This document shows positions 1 through 11,049 of a stretch of 64,000 nucleotides of DNA, in pieces (position 1 is the stretch's first letter; the number at the start of each line of letters is the position of its first letter). Both the position numbers and the translations under genes were made by a program. The notes beneath the pieces were generated by a model. That model made no database searches. It saw only the letters and a list, made by a program, of their open reading frames with translations, and was not told the DNA's origin. Source of the DNA: Vreelandella aquamarina (GTDB lineage Bacteria; Pseudomonadota; Gammaproteobacteria; Pseudomonadales; Halomonadaceae); contig NZ_JABYQT010000009.1 in assembly GCF_020075495.1 (NCBI RefSeq), forward strand, positions 57,299 through 121,298, written 5' to 3'.

Positions 1-121
1 ATTGCCTTACACATATCACGTCTTTCGGCTAATTACGACAAGCAATTCAATCGCATACGGCGTTGCCTAGCTACGCTGATAAAGAAGTTGGAACGGCCGG
101 ATTATTGCACAGTTTTATAAG
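1..121. other. intergenic, no gene seen
   Basis: The left edge of the window, before the hairpin downstream of uvrA. I see no convincing reading frame, RNA gene or repeat here. It may hold the downstream flank of a gene lying outside the window. Confidence 0.5.
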
Positions 122-146
122 CAGGGTAGGCAAATAGCCTACCCTG
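122..146 (-). terminator. hairpin terminator candidate downstream of uvrA
   Basis: Perfect 10-bp inverted repeat: CAGGGTAGGC, loop AAATA, GCCTACCCTG. It lies 10 bp beyond the uvrA stop codon. The T-run on either strand is weak (CTTATAAAA on the minus strand), so termination strength is uncertain. It could also stop transcription entering from the left. Confidence 0.6.
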
Positions 147-156
147 TTATCATAAG

Positions 157-3000
<2,844 letters not shown>

Positions 3001-3171
3001 CAACACCTCGACTCGCGCGGCAAAAGAGTAATTATACGTTTGCCATCCCCTATCCGGCAAAAACGCTTTGTGACAGCTTAACGCAGGACGGCGTTTCCAG
3101 CGTGGTTGCAAACCGCTAGAATGGACGGTTATCCAGGGCCTGTGGCTCTATTCACCATACTCAAGGGCATT

Positions 3172-4548
3172 ATGGGCAAGGTTTCTGCACTGCTACTGGC
3201 CAGTGAGCGTCGTGCCATCAGCGGCCTGGCCGGACTGTATGCGTCCCGCATGCTGGGGCTTTTCATGGTACTGCCGGTGCTGGCGCTATATGCCGATGCG
3301 CTTGACGGCGCCACACCGCTGCTGGTGGGCATTGCCCTGGGCGTCTACGGGCTTACCCAGGCCACGCTGCAGATTCCCTTTGGCCTGTTATCCGACCGTA
3401 TTGGTCGCAAGCGGGTGATTGCGCTCGGGCTGATCATCTTTGCCGTGGGCAGCGTGGTGGCGGCCCTTGCCGACTCCATTGGTGGCATCATTGTTGGCCG
3501 TGCGCTGCAGGGCGGCGGGGCGGTGGCGGCCGCCATCATGGCGCTGCTGGCCGATCAGACCCGAGAGCAGGTGCGCACGGCAGCCATGGCAACCATCGGG
3601 CTATCGATTGGCGTATCGTTTGCCATCGCCATGGTCGTGGGGCCCTGGCTGGCCTCCTGGGCGGGGCTGTCCGGCGTGTTCTGGTTTACTGCACTGCTGA
3701 CGCTTCTTGGCCTTCTGGTCCTGTGGCGCTGGGTGCCGCCCGCCCCGCGCAGAGTGCATCATCGTGACGTCGGGCTGGATCGCGAGCAGTTCAAGAACGT
3801 GATTACGCGGCCGGACCTGTGGCGCCTGGACATATCGATCTTCGCGCTGCATCTGGTGCTCATGGCCATCTTTGTGGCGGTGCCCTTTCGCTTGCAGGAA
3901 GCCGGTATCGCGCTGGCTCACCACGGCCTGGCCTACCTTGCGATCATGGGGCTTTCATTTGTCGCCATGGTGCCGCTGATGATCGTGGCCGAGAAAAAGC
4001 AGCAGATCAAGGTGGTGTGCCTGCTGGCCATTGGCGCCATCGGGGTGAGTCTTGCCGGGCTGGGTCTGCCATTTTCCGAAGGGCGCTGGCTGTTTGTCGG
4101 CCTGTTCGTGTTTTTCACCGGTTTCAATCTTCTGGAGGCCACGCTGCCTTCGATGCTCAGCAAGCTCGCCCCGGCAGGCGCCAAGGGCACCGCCATGGGG
4201 GTGTACTCCACCAGCCAGTTCATGGGTGCGTTTCTGGGGGGCACCCTGGGCGGTCTGCTGGCCGATACGTGGGGGCTTGATGCCGTGTTTATCGGCTGTG
4301 CGATTCTGGTCCTGCTATGGTGGTTGGCGATGTGGCGGATGCCGTCCCCGCCGCCGCTCTCGAGCGAAGTGGTCGCACTCGATGATACGCCACCTGATAT
4401 GCTGGATTTACTGCTTGAGCGCCTGGCGGATGTAGTAGGCGTCGAGGATGTGATGGTGGTGCCCGAAGAGCGTCTGGTCTACTTGAAGGTCAATCGTCAG
4501 CAGCTTGACCGAGAGGCGCTGACACGGTTGATTCCTCCGAAATCGTGA
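3172..4548 (+). CDS. MFS transporter with C-terminal YajR-type (YAM-like) domain
   Basis: Major facilitator superfamily inner-membrane transporter of 458 residues, probably a proton-coupled exporter of unknown substrate. About 12 hydrophobic segments precede residue 390. The loop 2-3 signature appears as GLLSDRIGRKRVI. After the last helix, roughly 65 soluble residues (from SSEVVALDD) include LADVVGVEDVMVV and VYLKVNRQQLDREAL. These have the alternating pattern of the ferredoxin-like YAM domain of E. coli YajR. I chose ATG 3172 because it directly precedes GKVSALLLASERRAISGL; the upstream frame back to 3106 looks non-coding. It separates uvrA from ssb, which are adjacent and divergent in E. 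coli. The substrate cannot be read from sequence. Confidence 0.85.
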   Translation: MGKVSALLLASERRAISGLAGLYASRMLGLFMVLPVLALYADALDGATPLLVGIALGVYGLTQATLQIPFGLLSDRIGRKRVIALGLIIFAVGSVVAALADSIGGIIVGRALQGGGAVAAAIMALLADQTREQVRTAAMATIGLSIGVSFAIAMVVGPWLASWAGLSGVFWFTALLTLLGLLVLWRWVPPAPRRVHHRDVGLDREQFKNVITRPDLWRLDISIFALHLVLMAIFVAVPFRLQEAGIALAHHGLAYLAIMGLSFVAMVPLMIVAEKKQQIKVVCLLAIGAIGVSLAGLGLPFSEGRWLFVGLFVFFTGFNLLEATLPSMLSKLAPAGAKGTAMGVYSTSQFMGAFLGGTLGGLLADTWGLDAVFIGCAILVLLWWLAMWRMPSPPPLSSEVVALDDTPPDMLDLLLERLADVVGVEDVMVVPEERLVYLKVNRQQLDREALTRLIPPKS

Positions 4549-4643
4549 GGCGGCTGATTGTCAGTCGCCAAGGATAGTGGCATCGGCGATTCGCGTTGCG
4601 CGCAGATGTCTACCCATACGTCAGTTAAATGAAGGAGCGCCTT

Positions 4644-5294
4644 ATGGCTCGCGGTATCAATAAAGTGATCTTGATCGGCAATCTGGGGCAGGACCCCGAG
4701 GTGCGCTTTACCCCAAGCGGTACGGCGGTTGCCAACCTCAATCTGGCCACTTCCGACACCTGGATGGACCGTCAGAGCGGCCAGCGTCAGGAGCGTACCG
4801 AATGGCACCGTGTGGTGCTGTTCAACAAGACGGCTGAAATTGCCCAGCAGTACCTGAAAAAAGGCTCCAAGGTGTATATCGAAGGCCGCCTGCAGACGCG
4901 TAAATGGCAGGACCAGAACGGTCAGGATCGCTACAGCACGGAAATCGTTGCCAACGACATGCAGATGCTCGACGGCCGCGGCGGCGACTTCCAGGGCGGT
5001 GGCGCACCGCAGAACGGCTACGGCAACGGTGGCGGCTATGCGCAGCAGAATGGCGCACCTCAGGGTAACCACTACGGCGGTCAGGGGTACCAGAATCAAG
5101 GTCATCAGAACCAGGGCCATCAGAATCAGGGGGCGCCGCAGCAGGGCAACCCCTCTCAGGGTGGCCAGCCTGCGCCACGTCCCCAGCCAGCACCCCAGCA
5201 GGGCGGTGCTCCGCAGCAAGGCCAGCAGAACAACAACTTCGGCGCGCCGGACCCGGGCAGCTTCGACGATTTCGACGACGAGATCCCGTTCTGA
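4644..5294 (+). CDS. ssb: single-stranded DNA-binding protein
   Basis: Homotetrameric ssDNA-binding protein for replication, recombination and repair. It has 216 residues, longer than E. coli SSB (178). The N-terminal OB fold (about residues 1-110) starts [21 protein letters not shown] and carries the TEWHRVVLF strand. The Gly/Gln/Asn/Pro-rich linker is long and holds a short tandem repeat (NQGHQ). The C-terminal acidic tip DDFDDEIPF, which recruits partner proteins, is intact. An AGGAG ribosome-binding site at 4633-4637 selects ATG 4644 over the in-frame ATG at 4629. Confidence 0.97.
   Translation: MARGINKVILIGNLGQDPEVRFTPSGTAVANLNLATSDTWMDRQSGQRQERTEWHRVVLFNKTAEIAQQYLKKGSKVYIEGRLQTRKWQDQNGQDRYSTEIVANDMQMLDGRGGDFQGGGAPQNGYGNGGGYAQQNGAPQGNHYGGQGYQNQGHQNQGHQNQGAPQQGNPSQGGQPAPRPQPAPQQGGAPQQGQQNNNFGAPDPGSFDDFDDEIPF
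5091..5135 (+). repeat. 15-nt in-frame tandem repeat in the ssb linker
   Basis: Three consecutive 15-nt units beginning CAGAAT/CAGAAC at 5091, 5106 and 5121 encode the repeated peptide QNQGH. The units differ at a few positions and keep the frame. This is a plausible slippage site for linker-length variation. Confidence 0.8.
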
Positions 5295-5384
5295 CGTCGG
5301 TCAAGTGCGTAGCGGTGGTGGCCTGCGTTCGGTGGTAAGACACGTTGGCTGGTAAGGGACGTTGGTTGAGGGAGAGGGTCTGTC

Positions 5385-6275
5385 TTGAAGCTGCTGATAC
5401 TGGATGCAGGGCACTGCTTGAGCCTGGCGCTGGCGCGAGAAGTTAACCGTCGTACGGATACCGAGCTTGTGATCGAGCAAGGGGTAGTGGTGAGTGCTGC
5501 TCAATTGCAGAAGCTTGCGCCGGATGCGGTGATCATACCGCCGCTGGCGCAGCCGCTCGACATGACGCCCGCGGTGGTGGGAGCGCACGCGGACGCGGTG
5601 GATGGCTGCCTAGAGGCTTGCCTTGCACAAGGCATTCCGCTGGTGTGGTGCGTCTCGGACCAGCTCTACGAAGAGGGGTTCGACGAGCCCATCGATGAGC
5701 ATGTAGTGCCTACCCCGCGGGACGAATGTTTGCGTCGGCTGGTCACCATCGGCGACCGGATCCGCGCAGAGTATCACCGCCACCTGATCGTGCGTCTGGG
5801 CCCGCTGTTTGCGCTTGAAGGCAGCCACGCCTGGCTTAGCGACATCATCGATACCCTGATGCGCGGGGAAAACGTGCGGGCGGCGGAAGACGTCGTGTTC
5901 TGCCCGACCTCGGTCGATGCAGTGGCCATGGCGCTGGTGGGCATGCTTCAGCAGCAGGCGAGCGGCGCCAACGCCTGGGGCGCCTATCATCTGGCGGGCA
6001 CCGAGCCGGTCAGTGCGTTCACGTTTACCTCCATGGTGCGCACTCAGCTGGCGACCCACCTGGAGGGGCGTGGCGAGCAGGTCGAGCTTGGCGATGTGAC
6101 CGCGCTGAACCATCATCACGATGCCAAGCTGCGGCGTGTCTTGAACTGCCGCCGCGTGCTGGAGGTGTTTGGCGTGCATCAAAAACCGTGGCGCCTGGAA
6201 GTCGGCCGCATGCTGGACGCCTGGTGCCTGACGCGTGATGACCAGCAGGATGCCAGTACAGGAGAGTCCGTTTGA
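5385..6275 (+). CDS. sugar nucleotide-binding / RmlD-like NAD(P)-binding protein
   Basis: A 296-residue protein of the extended short-chain dehydrogenase type, resembling dTDP-4-dehydrorhamnose reductase (RmlD). The N-terminus MKLLILDAGHCLSLALAREV replaces the usual GxxGxxG loop and lacks a clear glycine motif, so cofactor binding may be altered. The later YHLAGTEPVSAFTFTSMV segment resembles the RmlD substrate domain. The probable start is TTG 5385, preceded by a GGGAGAGGG purine run. Its stop codon overlaps the start of the acyltransferase gene by 4 nt (TTGA), so the two are translationally coupled. The substrate is not predictable. Confidence 0.7.
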   Translation: MKLLILDAGHCLSLALAREVNRRTDTELVIEQGVVVSAAQLQKLAPDAVIIPPLAQPLDMTPAVVGAHADAVDGCLEACLAQGIPLVWCVSDQLYEEGFDEPIDEHVVPTPRDECLRRLVTIGDRIRAEYHRHLIVRLGPLFALEGSHAWLSDIIDTLMRGENVRAAEDVVFCPTSVDAVAMALVGMLQQQASGANAWGAYHLAGTEPVSAFTFTSMVRTQLATHLEGRGEQVELGDVTALNHHHDAKLRRVLNCRRVLEVFGVHQKPWRLEVGRMLDAWCLTRDDQQDASTGESV

Positions 6276-7009
6276 TCAATGTGGTTCGCAGCCTGGTATT
6301 TTACGCCGGGTATTTCTTCGCCATGCTGATTAGTGGCGTGCTGTTTCTACCCATTGCACCGTTTTTACCCCTGGCCGGCCGCTATCGGCTGCTCAATCTG
6401 TATAACCACTTCCTGATGGCCTGGTTCCGGATTGCCTGTGGCGTGCGCTACGATATTCAGGGGCGTGAGCGCATTCCTGAAGGTCCCTGCGTCATTCAGG
6501 CCAATCATCAGTGCGAGTGGGAGACGGTATTCTTGCAGGTGATGAAGCCACCGGTATGCACCGTGCTCAAACGTGAGCTGCTGCGTATCCCGATCTTTGG
6601 CTGGGGGCTGCGTTTGCTGCGCCCGATCAGCCTGGATCGCTCCAAGCCCGCCCGGGCGCTCAAGCAGGTGTTGAGCCAAGGCGTGGCGCGGCTGGAAACG
6701 GGGCTTTCGGTGCTGATCTTTCCCGAAGGCACGCGGGTCGACCCAGGGATGCGCAAGCGCTACAACAAGAGTGGCAGCGTGGTGGCCTGCCGGGCAGGCG
6801 TACCCGTGTTGCCGGTGGCGCACAACGCTGGCGAGCGCTGGCCGGGGCGCTACTGGGTGAAGCGGCCAGGCGTGTTGCGGGTACGCATCGGTGAGCCTAT
6901 CCAGACCCAAGGGCGCACCCCCGACGAGGTGCTTGCCGAGGTAGAGGCCTGGATCGAGGGGCAGTTGCAGGAGATTTCCGAGGTACCCCGCCCACTTGCC
7001 CGTCAGTAA
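6272..7009 (+). CDS. 1-acyl-sn-glycerol-3-phosphate acyltransferase family protein (PlsC type)
   Basis: A 245-residue membrane-associated acyltransferase that probably adds an acyl chain to lysophosphatidate during phospholipid synthesis. An N-terminal hydrophobic segment (VFYAGYFFAMLISGVLFL) anchors it. Block I is NHQCEWET, an HX4E variant of HX4D, and block III is FPEGTR. It begins with TTG 6272 inside the stop region of the upstream gene, with AGGAGA just upstream. A terminator follows at 7038. It may be the main PlsC or a paralog. Confidence 0.88.
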   Translation: MINVVRSLVFYAGYFFAMLISGVLFLPIAPFLPLAGRYRLLNLYNHFLMAWFRIACGVRYDIQGRERIPEGPCVIQANHQCEWETVFLQVMKPPVCTVLKRELLRIPIFGWGLRLLRPISLDRSKPARALKQVLSQGVARLETGLSVLIFPEGTRVDPGMRKRYNKSGSVVACRAGVPVLPVAHNAGERWPGRYWVKRPGVLRVRIGEPIQTQGRTPDEVLAEVEAWIEGQLQEISEVPRPLARQ

Positions 7010-7037
7010 GCGAAGGCAGAGCCTTCCCAGCAGCAAG

Positions 7038-7063
7038 AACGGCGCCTTGAAGGCGCCGTTTTT
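7038..7063 (+). terminator. rho-independent terminator after the acyltransferase gene
   Basis: Inverted repeat AACGGCGCCT / AGGCGCCGTT with a 3-nt loop, followed by TTTTT. It lies between convergent genes and ends the plus-strand operon 18 bp before the fabB stop codon. Confidence 0.88.
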
Positions 7064-7080
7064 CATTTCCAGTCAGTGCC

Positions 7081-8298
7081 TCAGTCAGTAAAGCGCTGGA
7101 ACACCAGACAGGCGTTGGTGCCGCCGAACCCGAAGCTGTTGGACAGGATGCGCTCGAGCGTCACGCCATCACGCCGTTCGGTGACGATATCGAAGCCATC
7201 TGCCTGCTCGTCAAGGTGTTCGACATTGGCGGAGGCGGCCACGAAGTCGTGCTGCATCATCAGCAGCGAGTAGATGGCTTCCTGCACGCCGGTGGCGCCC
7301 AGCGAATGGCCGGTGAGGGACTTGGTGGAACTCATCGCCGGCGTCGAGTTGCCAAACACTTCACGCACCGCCTTGAGTTCCGCAACATCGCCTACCGGCG
7401 TCGAGGTGCCGTGGGTGTTGATGTAGTCGATGTCGCCTTTTACGGTCGCCATCGCCTGGCGCATGCAGCGCACCGCCCCTTCTCCGGAGGGCGCTACCAT
7501 GTCGTGGCCATCGGAGGTGGCGCCGTAGCCCACCAGCTCGCCGTAGATCTTGGCGCCACGCGCCTTGGCGTGCTCGAGTTCTTCGAGTACCAGCATGCCG
7601 CCGCCGCCGGCGATGACAAAGCCGTCGCGCGCCTGATCGTAAGGCCGCGACGCCTTGTCAGGAGTATCGTTGTACTGGGTGGAGAGCGCGCCCATGGCAT
7701 CGAACAGACAGGAAAGCGTCCAGTGTTCCTCTTCACCACCGCCGGCAAATACCACGTCCTGCTTGCCCAGCTGAATCTGCTCCATCGCGCTGCCGATACA
7801 GTGTGCCGACGTCGCACAGGCAGAGGAGATCGAGTAGTTCACGCCCTTGATCTTGAATGGGGTGGCAAGACAGGCGGACACCGTACTGCCCATGGTGCGG
7901 GTAACCCGGTAGGGGCCCACGCGGCGCAGGCCTTTCTCGCGCATGACGTCGGCGGCTTCCACCTGGTTGGCGCTCGATGCACCGCCGGAGCCAGCGATCA
8001 GTCCGGTACGCTCGTTGGACACCTGCTCGTCGGAAAGGCCGGCATCTTCGATGGCCTGCGCCATGGAGACATAGGCATAAGCCGCGGCGTCGCCCATGAA
8101 GCGACGCAGCTTACGATCAACAAGCGCATCCAGGTCGATGTCGACGCTGCCGGCTACATGGCTGCGGAATCCCCGCTCGGCGTACTCTTCCTTGAAACGA
8201 ATACCGCTGCGCCCGCTCTTGAGCGCTTCGAGAACCTGTTGCTGGTCATTGCCAAGGCACGACACGATGCCAAGGCCGGTGACTACCACTCGTCGCAT
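7081..8298 (-). CDS. fabB: beta-ketoacyl-ACP synthase I
   Basis: Condensing enzyme that elongates acyl-ACP, including the cis-unsaturated intermediate made by FabA. It has 405 residues, matching E. coli FabB (406). The nucleophile lies in [12 protein letters not shown] (Cys161). The catalytic histidines fall in HGTSTPVGD and in [12 protein letters not shown], which also carries the active-site lysine. An AGGAGG-type ribosome-binding site precedes ATG 8298. It lies 12 bp downstream of fabA in the same operon, the classic anaerobic unsaturated fatty acid pair. Confidence 0.97.
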   Translation of the reverse strand: MRRVVVTGLGIVSCLGNDQQQVLEALKSGRSGIRFKEEYAERGFRSHVAGSVDIDLDALVDRKLRRFMGDAAAYAYVSMAQAIEDAGLSDEQVSNERTGLIAGSGGASSANQVEAADVMREKGLRRVGPYRVTRTMGSTVSACLATPFKIKGVNYSISSACATSAHCIGSAMEQIQLGKQDVVFAGGGEEEHWTLSCLFDAMGALSTQYNDTPDKASRPYDQARDGFVIAGGGGMLVLEELEHAKARGAKIYGELVGYGATSDGHDMVAPSGEGAVRCMRQAMATVKGDIDYINTHGTSTPVGDVAELKAVREVFGNSTPAMSSTKSLTGHSLGATGVQEAIYSLLMMQHDFVAASANVEHLDEQADGFDIVTERRDGVTLERILSNSFGFGGTNACLVFQRFTD

Positions 8299-8310
8299 GG
8301 GAGCCTCCTG

Positions 8311-8826
8311 TCAGAAATTCGCAGTAGAGGTGAATAGACCAACGCGCAAATCGTTAGCCTGATAAATGTCGCGTCCGTCGACGGATACCGTACCGTCAGC
8401 GATACCCAGGATAAGCCGTCGGGTAATGATACGCTTGATATTGATGCGATAAGTCACTTTCTGGGCATCCGGCATGATCTGCCCGCTGAACTTGACTTCG
8501 CCACAGCCAAGCGCACGTCCTCGGCCCGGATGGCCAAGCCAGCCCAGATAGAAGCCGACCAGCTGCCACATGGCGTCAAGGCCCAGGCAGCCAGGCATCA
8601 CCGGGTCACCCGGGAAGTGGCAGTCAAAGAACCACAGGTCCGGAGAGATATCCAGCTCGGCGATCAGTTCGCCCTTGCCATGCTCGCCGCCTTCTTCATG
8701 AATGTGCGCAATACGGTCAAGCATCAGCATGTTGGGAGCCGGAAGCTGCGCATTGCCGGGGCCGAATAGCTCGCCGCGCGAGCAGGCCAGCAGTTCTTCG
8801 CGATCAAAGGAATGTTGCTTGGTCAC
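8311..8826 (-). CDS. fabA: 3-hydroxydecanoyl-ACP dehydratase/isomerase
   Basis: Dehydrates 3-hydroxydecanoyl-ACP and isomerises trans-2 to cis-3-decenoyl-ACP, the branch point to unsaturated fatty acids. The hotdog-fold protein has 171 residues. The active-site region [24 protein letters not shown] carries the catalytic His and Asp. The frame stays open upstream to 8973. Alignment with the E. coli N-terminus (ESYTKEDLLASGRGELFG against [21 protein letters not shown]) places the start at GTG 8824-8826; the ribosome-binding site there is weak. It is cotranscribed with fabB. Confidence 0.95.
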   Translation of the reverse strand: MTKQHSFDREELLACSRGELFGPGNAQLPAPNMLMLDRIAHIHEEGGEHGKGELIAELDISPDLWFFDCHFPGDPVMPGCLGLDAMWQLVGFYLGWLGHPGRGRALGCGEVKFSGQIMPDAQKVTYRINIKRIITRRLILGIADGTVSVDGRDIYQANDLRVGLFTSTANF

Positions 8827-9195
8827 TGAATCGTTCCGAGTTTCAAGATGATTGTTGGCCGCGTGCGGCACCAAGAGCCAAGGCATAGCACCTGAGCATA
8901 GCACTGGGGTCTCGCGCCTAGGCACGGCCCGCAAGGCCTGGCCTAGTCTACTTCCCGAAACCCGCGAATGCACGCAAGACGCCCTATATCGCTGCCAACG
9001 AGCGTTTTTTCATTAAGCAATTGTCGCAGTCGGCCGATATTTTCAAGCATGCTTGAAGGTTGAATTGCCCACTTGAATGACCTATTGGCGTAATATGCGT
9101 GTATTCAAGCTTTTGGTAACGCGGCATGATGCGTATGTTGCTCATGGTCGTGCTTATTTTATGCCAGTTTTCAGGAAAGGACGTAGCGAATCGCC
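8827..9195. promoter_or_regulatory. fabA / GGDEF-EAL divergent intergenic region with palindrome
   Basis: A 369-bp spacer between divergent genes with no protein gene I can support. It contains a perfect 16-bp palindrome TTCAAGCATGCTTGAA at 9042-9057. Related half-sites lie at about 9072 (CTTGAA) and 9104 (TTCAAGCTT). These suggest a dimeric repressor site. No promoter with good -35/-10 spacing was identified with confidence. Confidence 0.5.
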
Positions 9196-11034
9196 ATGTG
9201 GCTTCCCGTTTCTCTCAATCGCCCGTTGGTTTGGGTAGCGCTCGTCGCGCTGCCTGCTTGTGTATGGCTGCCCGATGCCATGCTGCGTCTGGTGGCGATG
9301 AGTTTCGTGGTACTGGGGGGCTGGAATGCCTGGCATCAGGTCAGTCAGCAACGGCTGCGTTATCGTCTGGCCAGGAATGCCATCGACCTGGCCAGTGATG
9401 CCGTCGTGGTAAGCGATGCTCACAATCGGATCATGGCCGTCAATCCTGCCTTTACCGATATCACCGGTTACGCCAGCGGCGAAGTGGTAGGCCTGAATCT
9501 CGAGGCTCTGGCCGCCCCCCGGCATGACAAGGCCTTCTACCAGACGTTCTGGAGCACGCTGAAGGCAACGGGGCGCTGGGAAGGAGAGATGTGGAACCGG
9601 CGCAAGCATGGAGACGAGTATCCCGAATGGCTGAAGGTGCGCGCAGTTACCGATAAGCGGGGCAATATTACCCACTTCATCAGCCTGTTTACCGATATCT
9701 CGTCGCAGAAGGCGCGCGAGCATGATCTGCGCCGTATCGGTTATGAAGACCCCTTGACCGGCCTGCCCAACCGCCGTCGGCTTCACGATCTGATGGGATC
9801 ACGCCTGCGCCACCTGCGTGCCGGAGAAAGCCTGGATATCGCCTTGCTCGATATCGACGGATTGAAATCCGTCAATGACAGCCTGGGGGTCGAGCAGGGC
9901 GACCGGCTACTGGCCCGCTTTGCCCAGCGGTTGGCAAGCTATGTTGCGGGCAGTGTCGTGGGGCGGCTTGGGGGGGACGAGTTCATGGTGATTCGTACGA
10001 CCACCTATGACGACCATGAGGACTGGGTAGCAGGCCTTCGCGAGCACATGAGCCGGCCGTTTGAAATCAGTGATCAGCTTCTGCGCCTGGGCCTCACCAT
10101 CGGCAGTTGCCGGGCGCCGGAGGATGGCCGTGACTCGGGCGTGCTCTTTCAGCGTCTCGAGTCCGCCCTGTACAGTGCCAAGCGGCTGGGGCGCAACCAC
10201 AGCCTGCGGTTTCGTCCGGCACTGGACAAGCAGGATAATCCACAGCTGGCCCTGGTCAGCGACCTGCGCGCGGCGTTGATTTCCGGCGACCAGCTCGAGC
10301 TGCACTTTCAGACTCAGCACCACCCGGCCAGCGGTGAGCTCGTGGGCATGGAGGCGCTGTTGCGCTGGCGGCATCCCCAGGACGGCATGATTTCTCCAGC
10401 GGACTTCATTCCGTTGGCGGAGCGCCACGGCCTTATGGCGGAACTGGGCAGTTGGGTCATTGAAAAAGCCTGCGCGCAGCAGGCTCACTGGCAGCACAGC
10501 GGCATGCCCAAGTTGACCATCTGGGTCAATATTTCTGCGCTGCAGCTTTTTCAAGGGGATCTGGAAACTCAGTTGAACGCTTGCTTGAAGCGCTATCAAT
10601 TAAAACCTTCCCAGATTGGCCTGGAGCTCACCGAATCGGTGCTGATCGACGAGCGGGCCGGCGATATGGGGCCGCGCCTGAAGGCTTTGAAAGAGCAAGG
10701 CTATTCGGTCGCCATTGACGATTTTGGCACCGGCTATTCATCACTTGGTTATCTAAAGCGGTTACCCGTGGATAAAATCAAGCTGGATCGTGCCTTCATC
10801 CGTGAGCTGCCGGGAAGCCAGGCGGACGCCGCGATCGTCAGGGCCGTGCTGGCCATGGCCAGAGGGATGGGGCTGGAGGTGGTGGCCGAAGGCGTGGAAA
10901 CCCAGGAGCAGTGCCGGTTTCTGATCGATGCCGGATGCGCCGTCGTCCAGGGGTTCTATTTTTCTCGCCCCTTGCCCGCCGCTGAGCTGGAGCAGCGCTG
11001 GGTAGCGCTGCCCGCAGCCGTGGGGGCTATCTAG
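9196..11034 (+). CDS. membrane PAS-GGDEF-EAL cyclic-di-GMP protein
   Basis: A 612-residue dual-domain c-di-GMP signalling protein. Two short N-terminal hydrophobic segments (residues about 9-47) anchor it. A PAS domain follows (about 60-170; AVNPAFTDITGY). The GGDEF domain (about 178-340) has an intact GGDEF at 259-263 but no RxxD inhibitory site at the expected place upstream. The EAL domain (about 350-605) keeps EAL 386-388, NIS, ELTES, DDFGTGYSS, KLD and AEGVE. Both activities therefore look possible; the net direction cannot be told from sequence. ATG 9196 follows a GGAAAGGA purine run. It is convergent with phrB, 15 bp away. Confidence 0.92.
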   Translation: MWLPVSLNRPLVWVALVALPACVWLPDAMLRLVAMSFVVLGGWNAWHQVSQQRLRYRLARNAIDLASDAVVVSDAHNRIMAVNPAFTDITGYASGEVVGLNLEALAAPRHDKAFYQTFWSTLKATGRWEGEMWNRRKHGDEYPEWLKVRAVTDKRGNITHFISLFTDISSQKAREHDLRRIGYEDPLTGLPNRRRLHDLMGSRLRHLRAGESLDIALLDIDGLKSVNDSLGVEQGDRLLARFAQRLASYVAGSVVGRLGGDEFMVIRTTTYDDHEDWVAGLREHMSRPFEISDQLLRLGLTIGSCRAPEDGRDSGVLFQRLESALYSAKRLGRNHSLRFRPALDKQDNPQLALVSDLRAALISGDQLELHFQTQHHPASGELVGMEALLRWRHPQDGMISPADFIPLAERHGLMAELGSWVIEKACAQQAHWQHSGMPKLTIWVNISALQLFQGDLETQLNACLKRYQLKPSQIGLELTESVLIDERAGDMGPRLKALKEQGYSVAIDDFGTGYSSLGYLKRLPVDKIKLDRAFIRELPGSQADAAIVRAVLAMARGMGLEVVAEGVETQEQCRFLIDAGCAVVQGFYFSRPLPAAELEQRWVALPAAVGAI

Positions 11035-11049
11035 CTCGGGCACGCTGTC

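Noticed and set aside
3001..3171. Possible LexA/SOS box between uvrA and the MFS gene
   Set aside because: I looked for CTG-N10-CAG and found none in this spacer or directly upstream of ssb.
8827..8973. A longer FabA with a 49-residue N-terminal extension
   Set aside because: The extension has no resemblance to the family, and the GTG at 8826 aligns with the known N-terminus.
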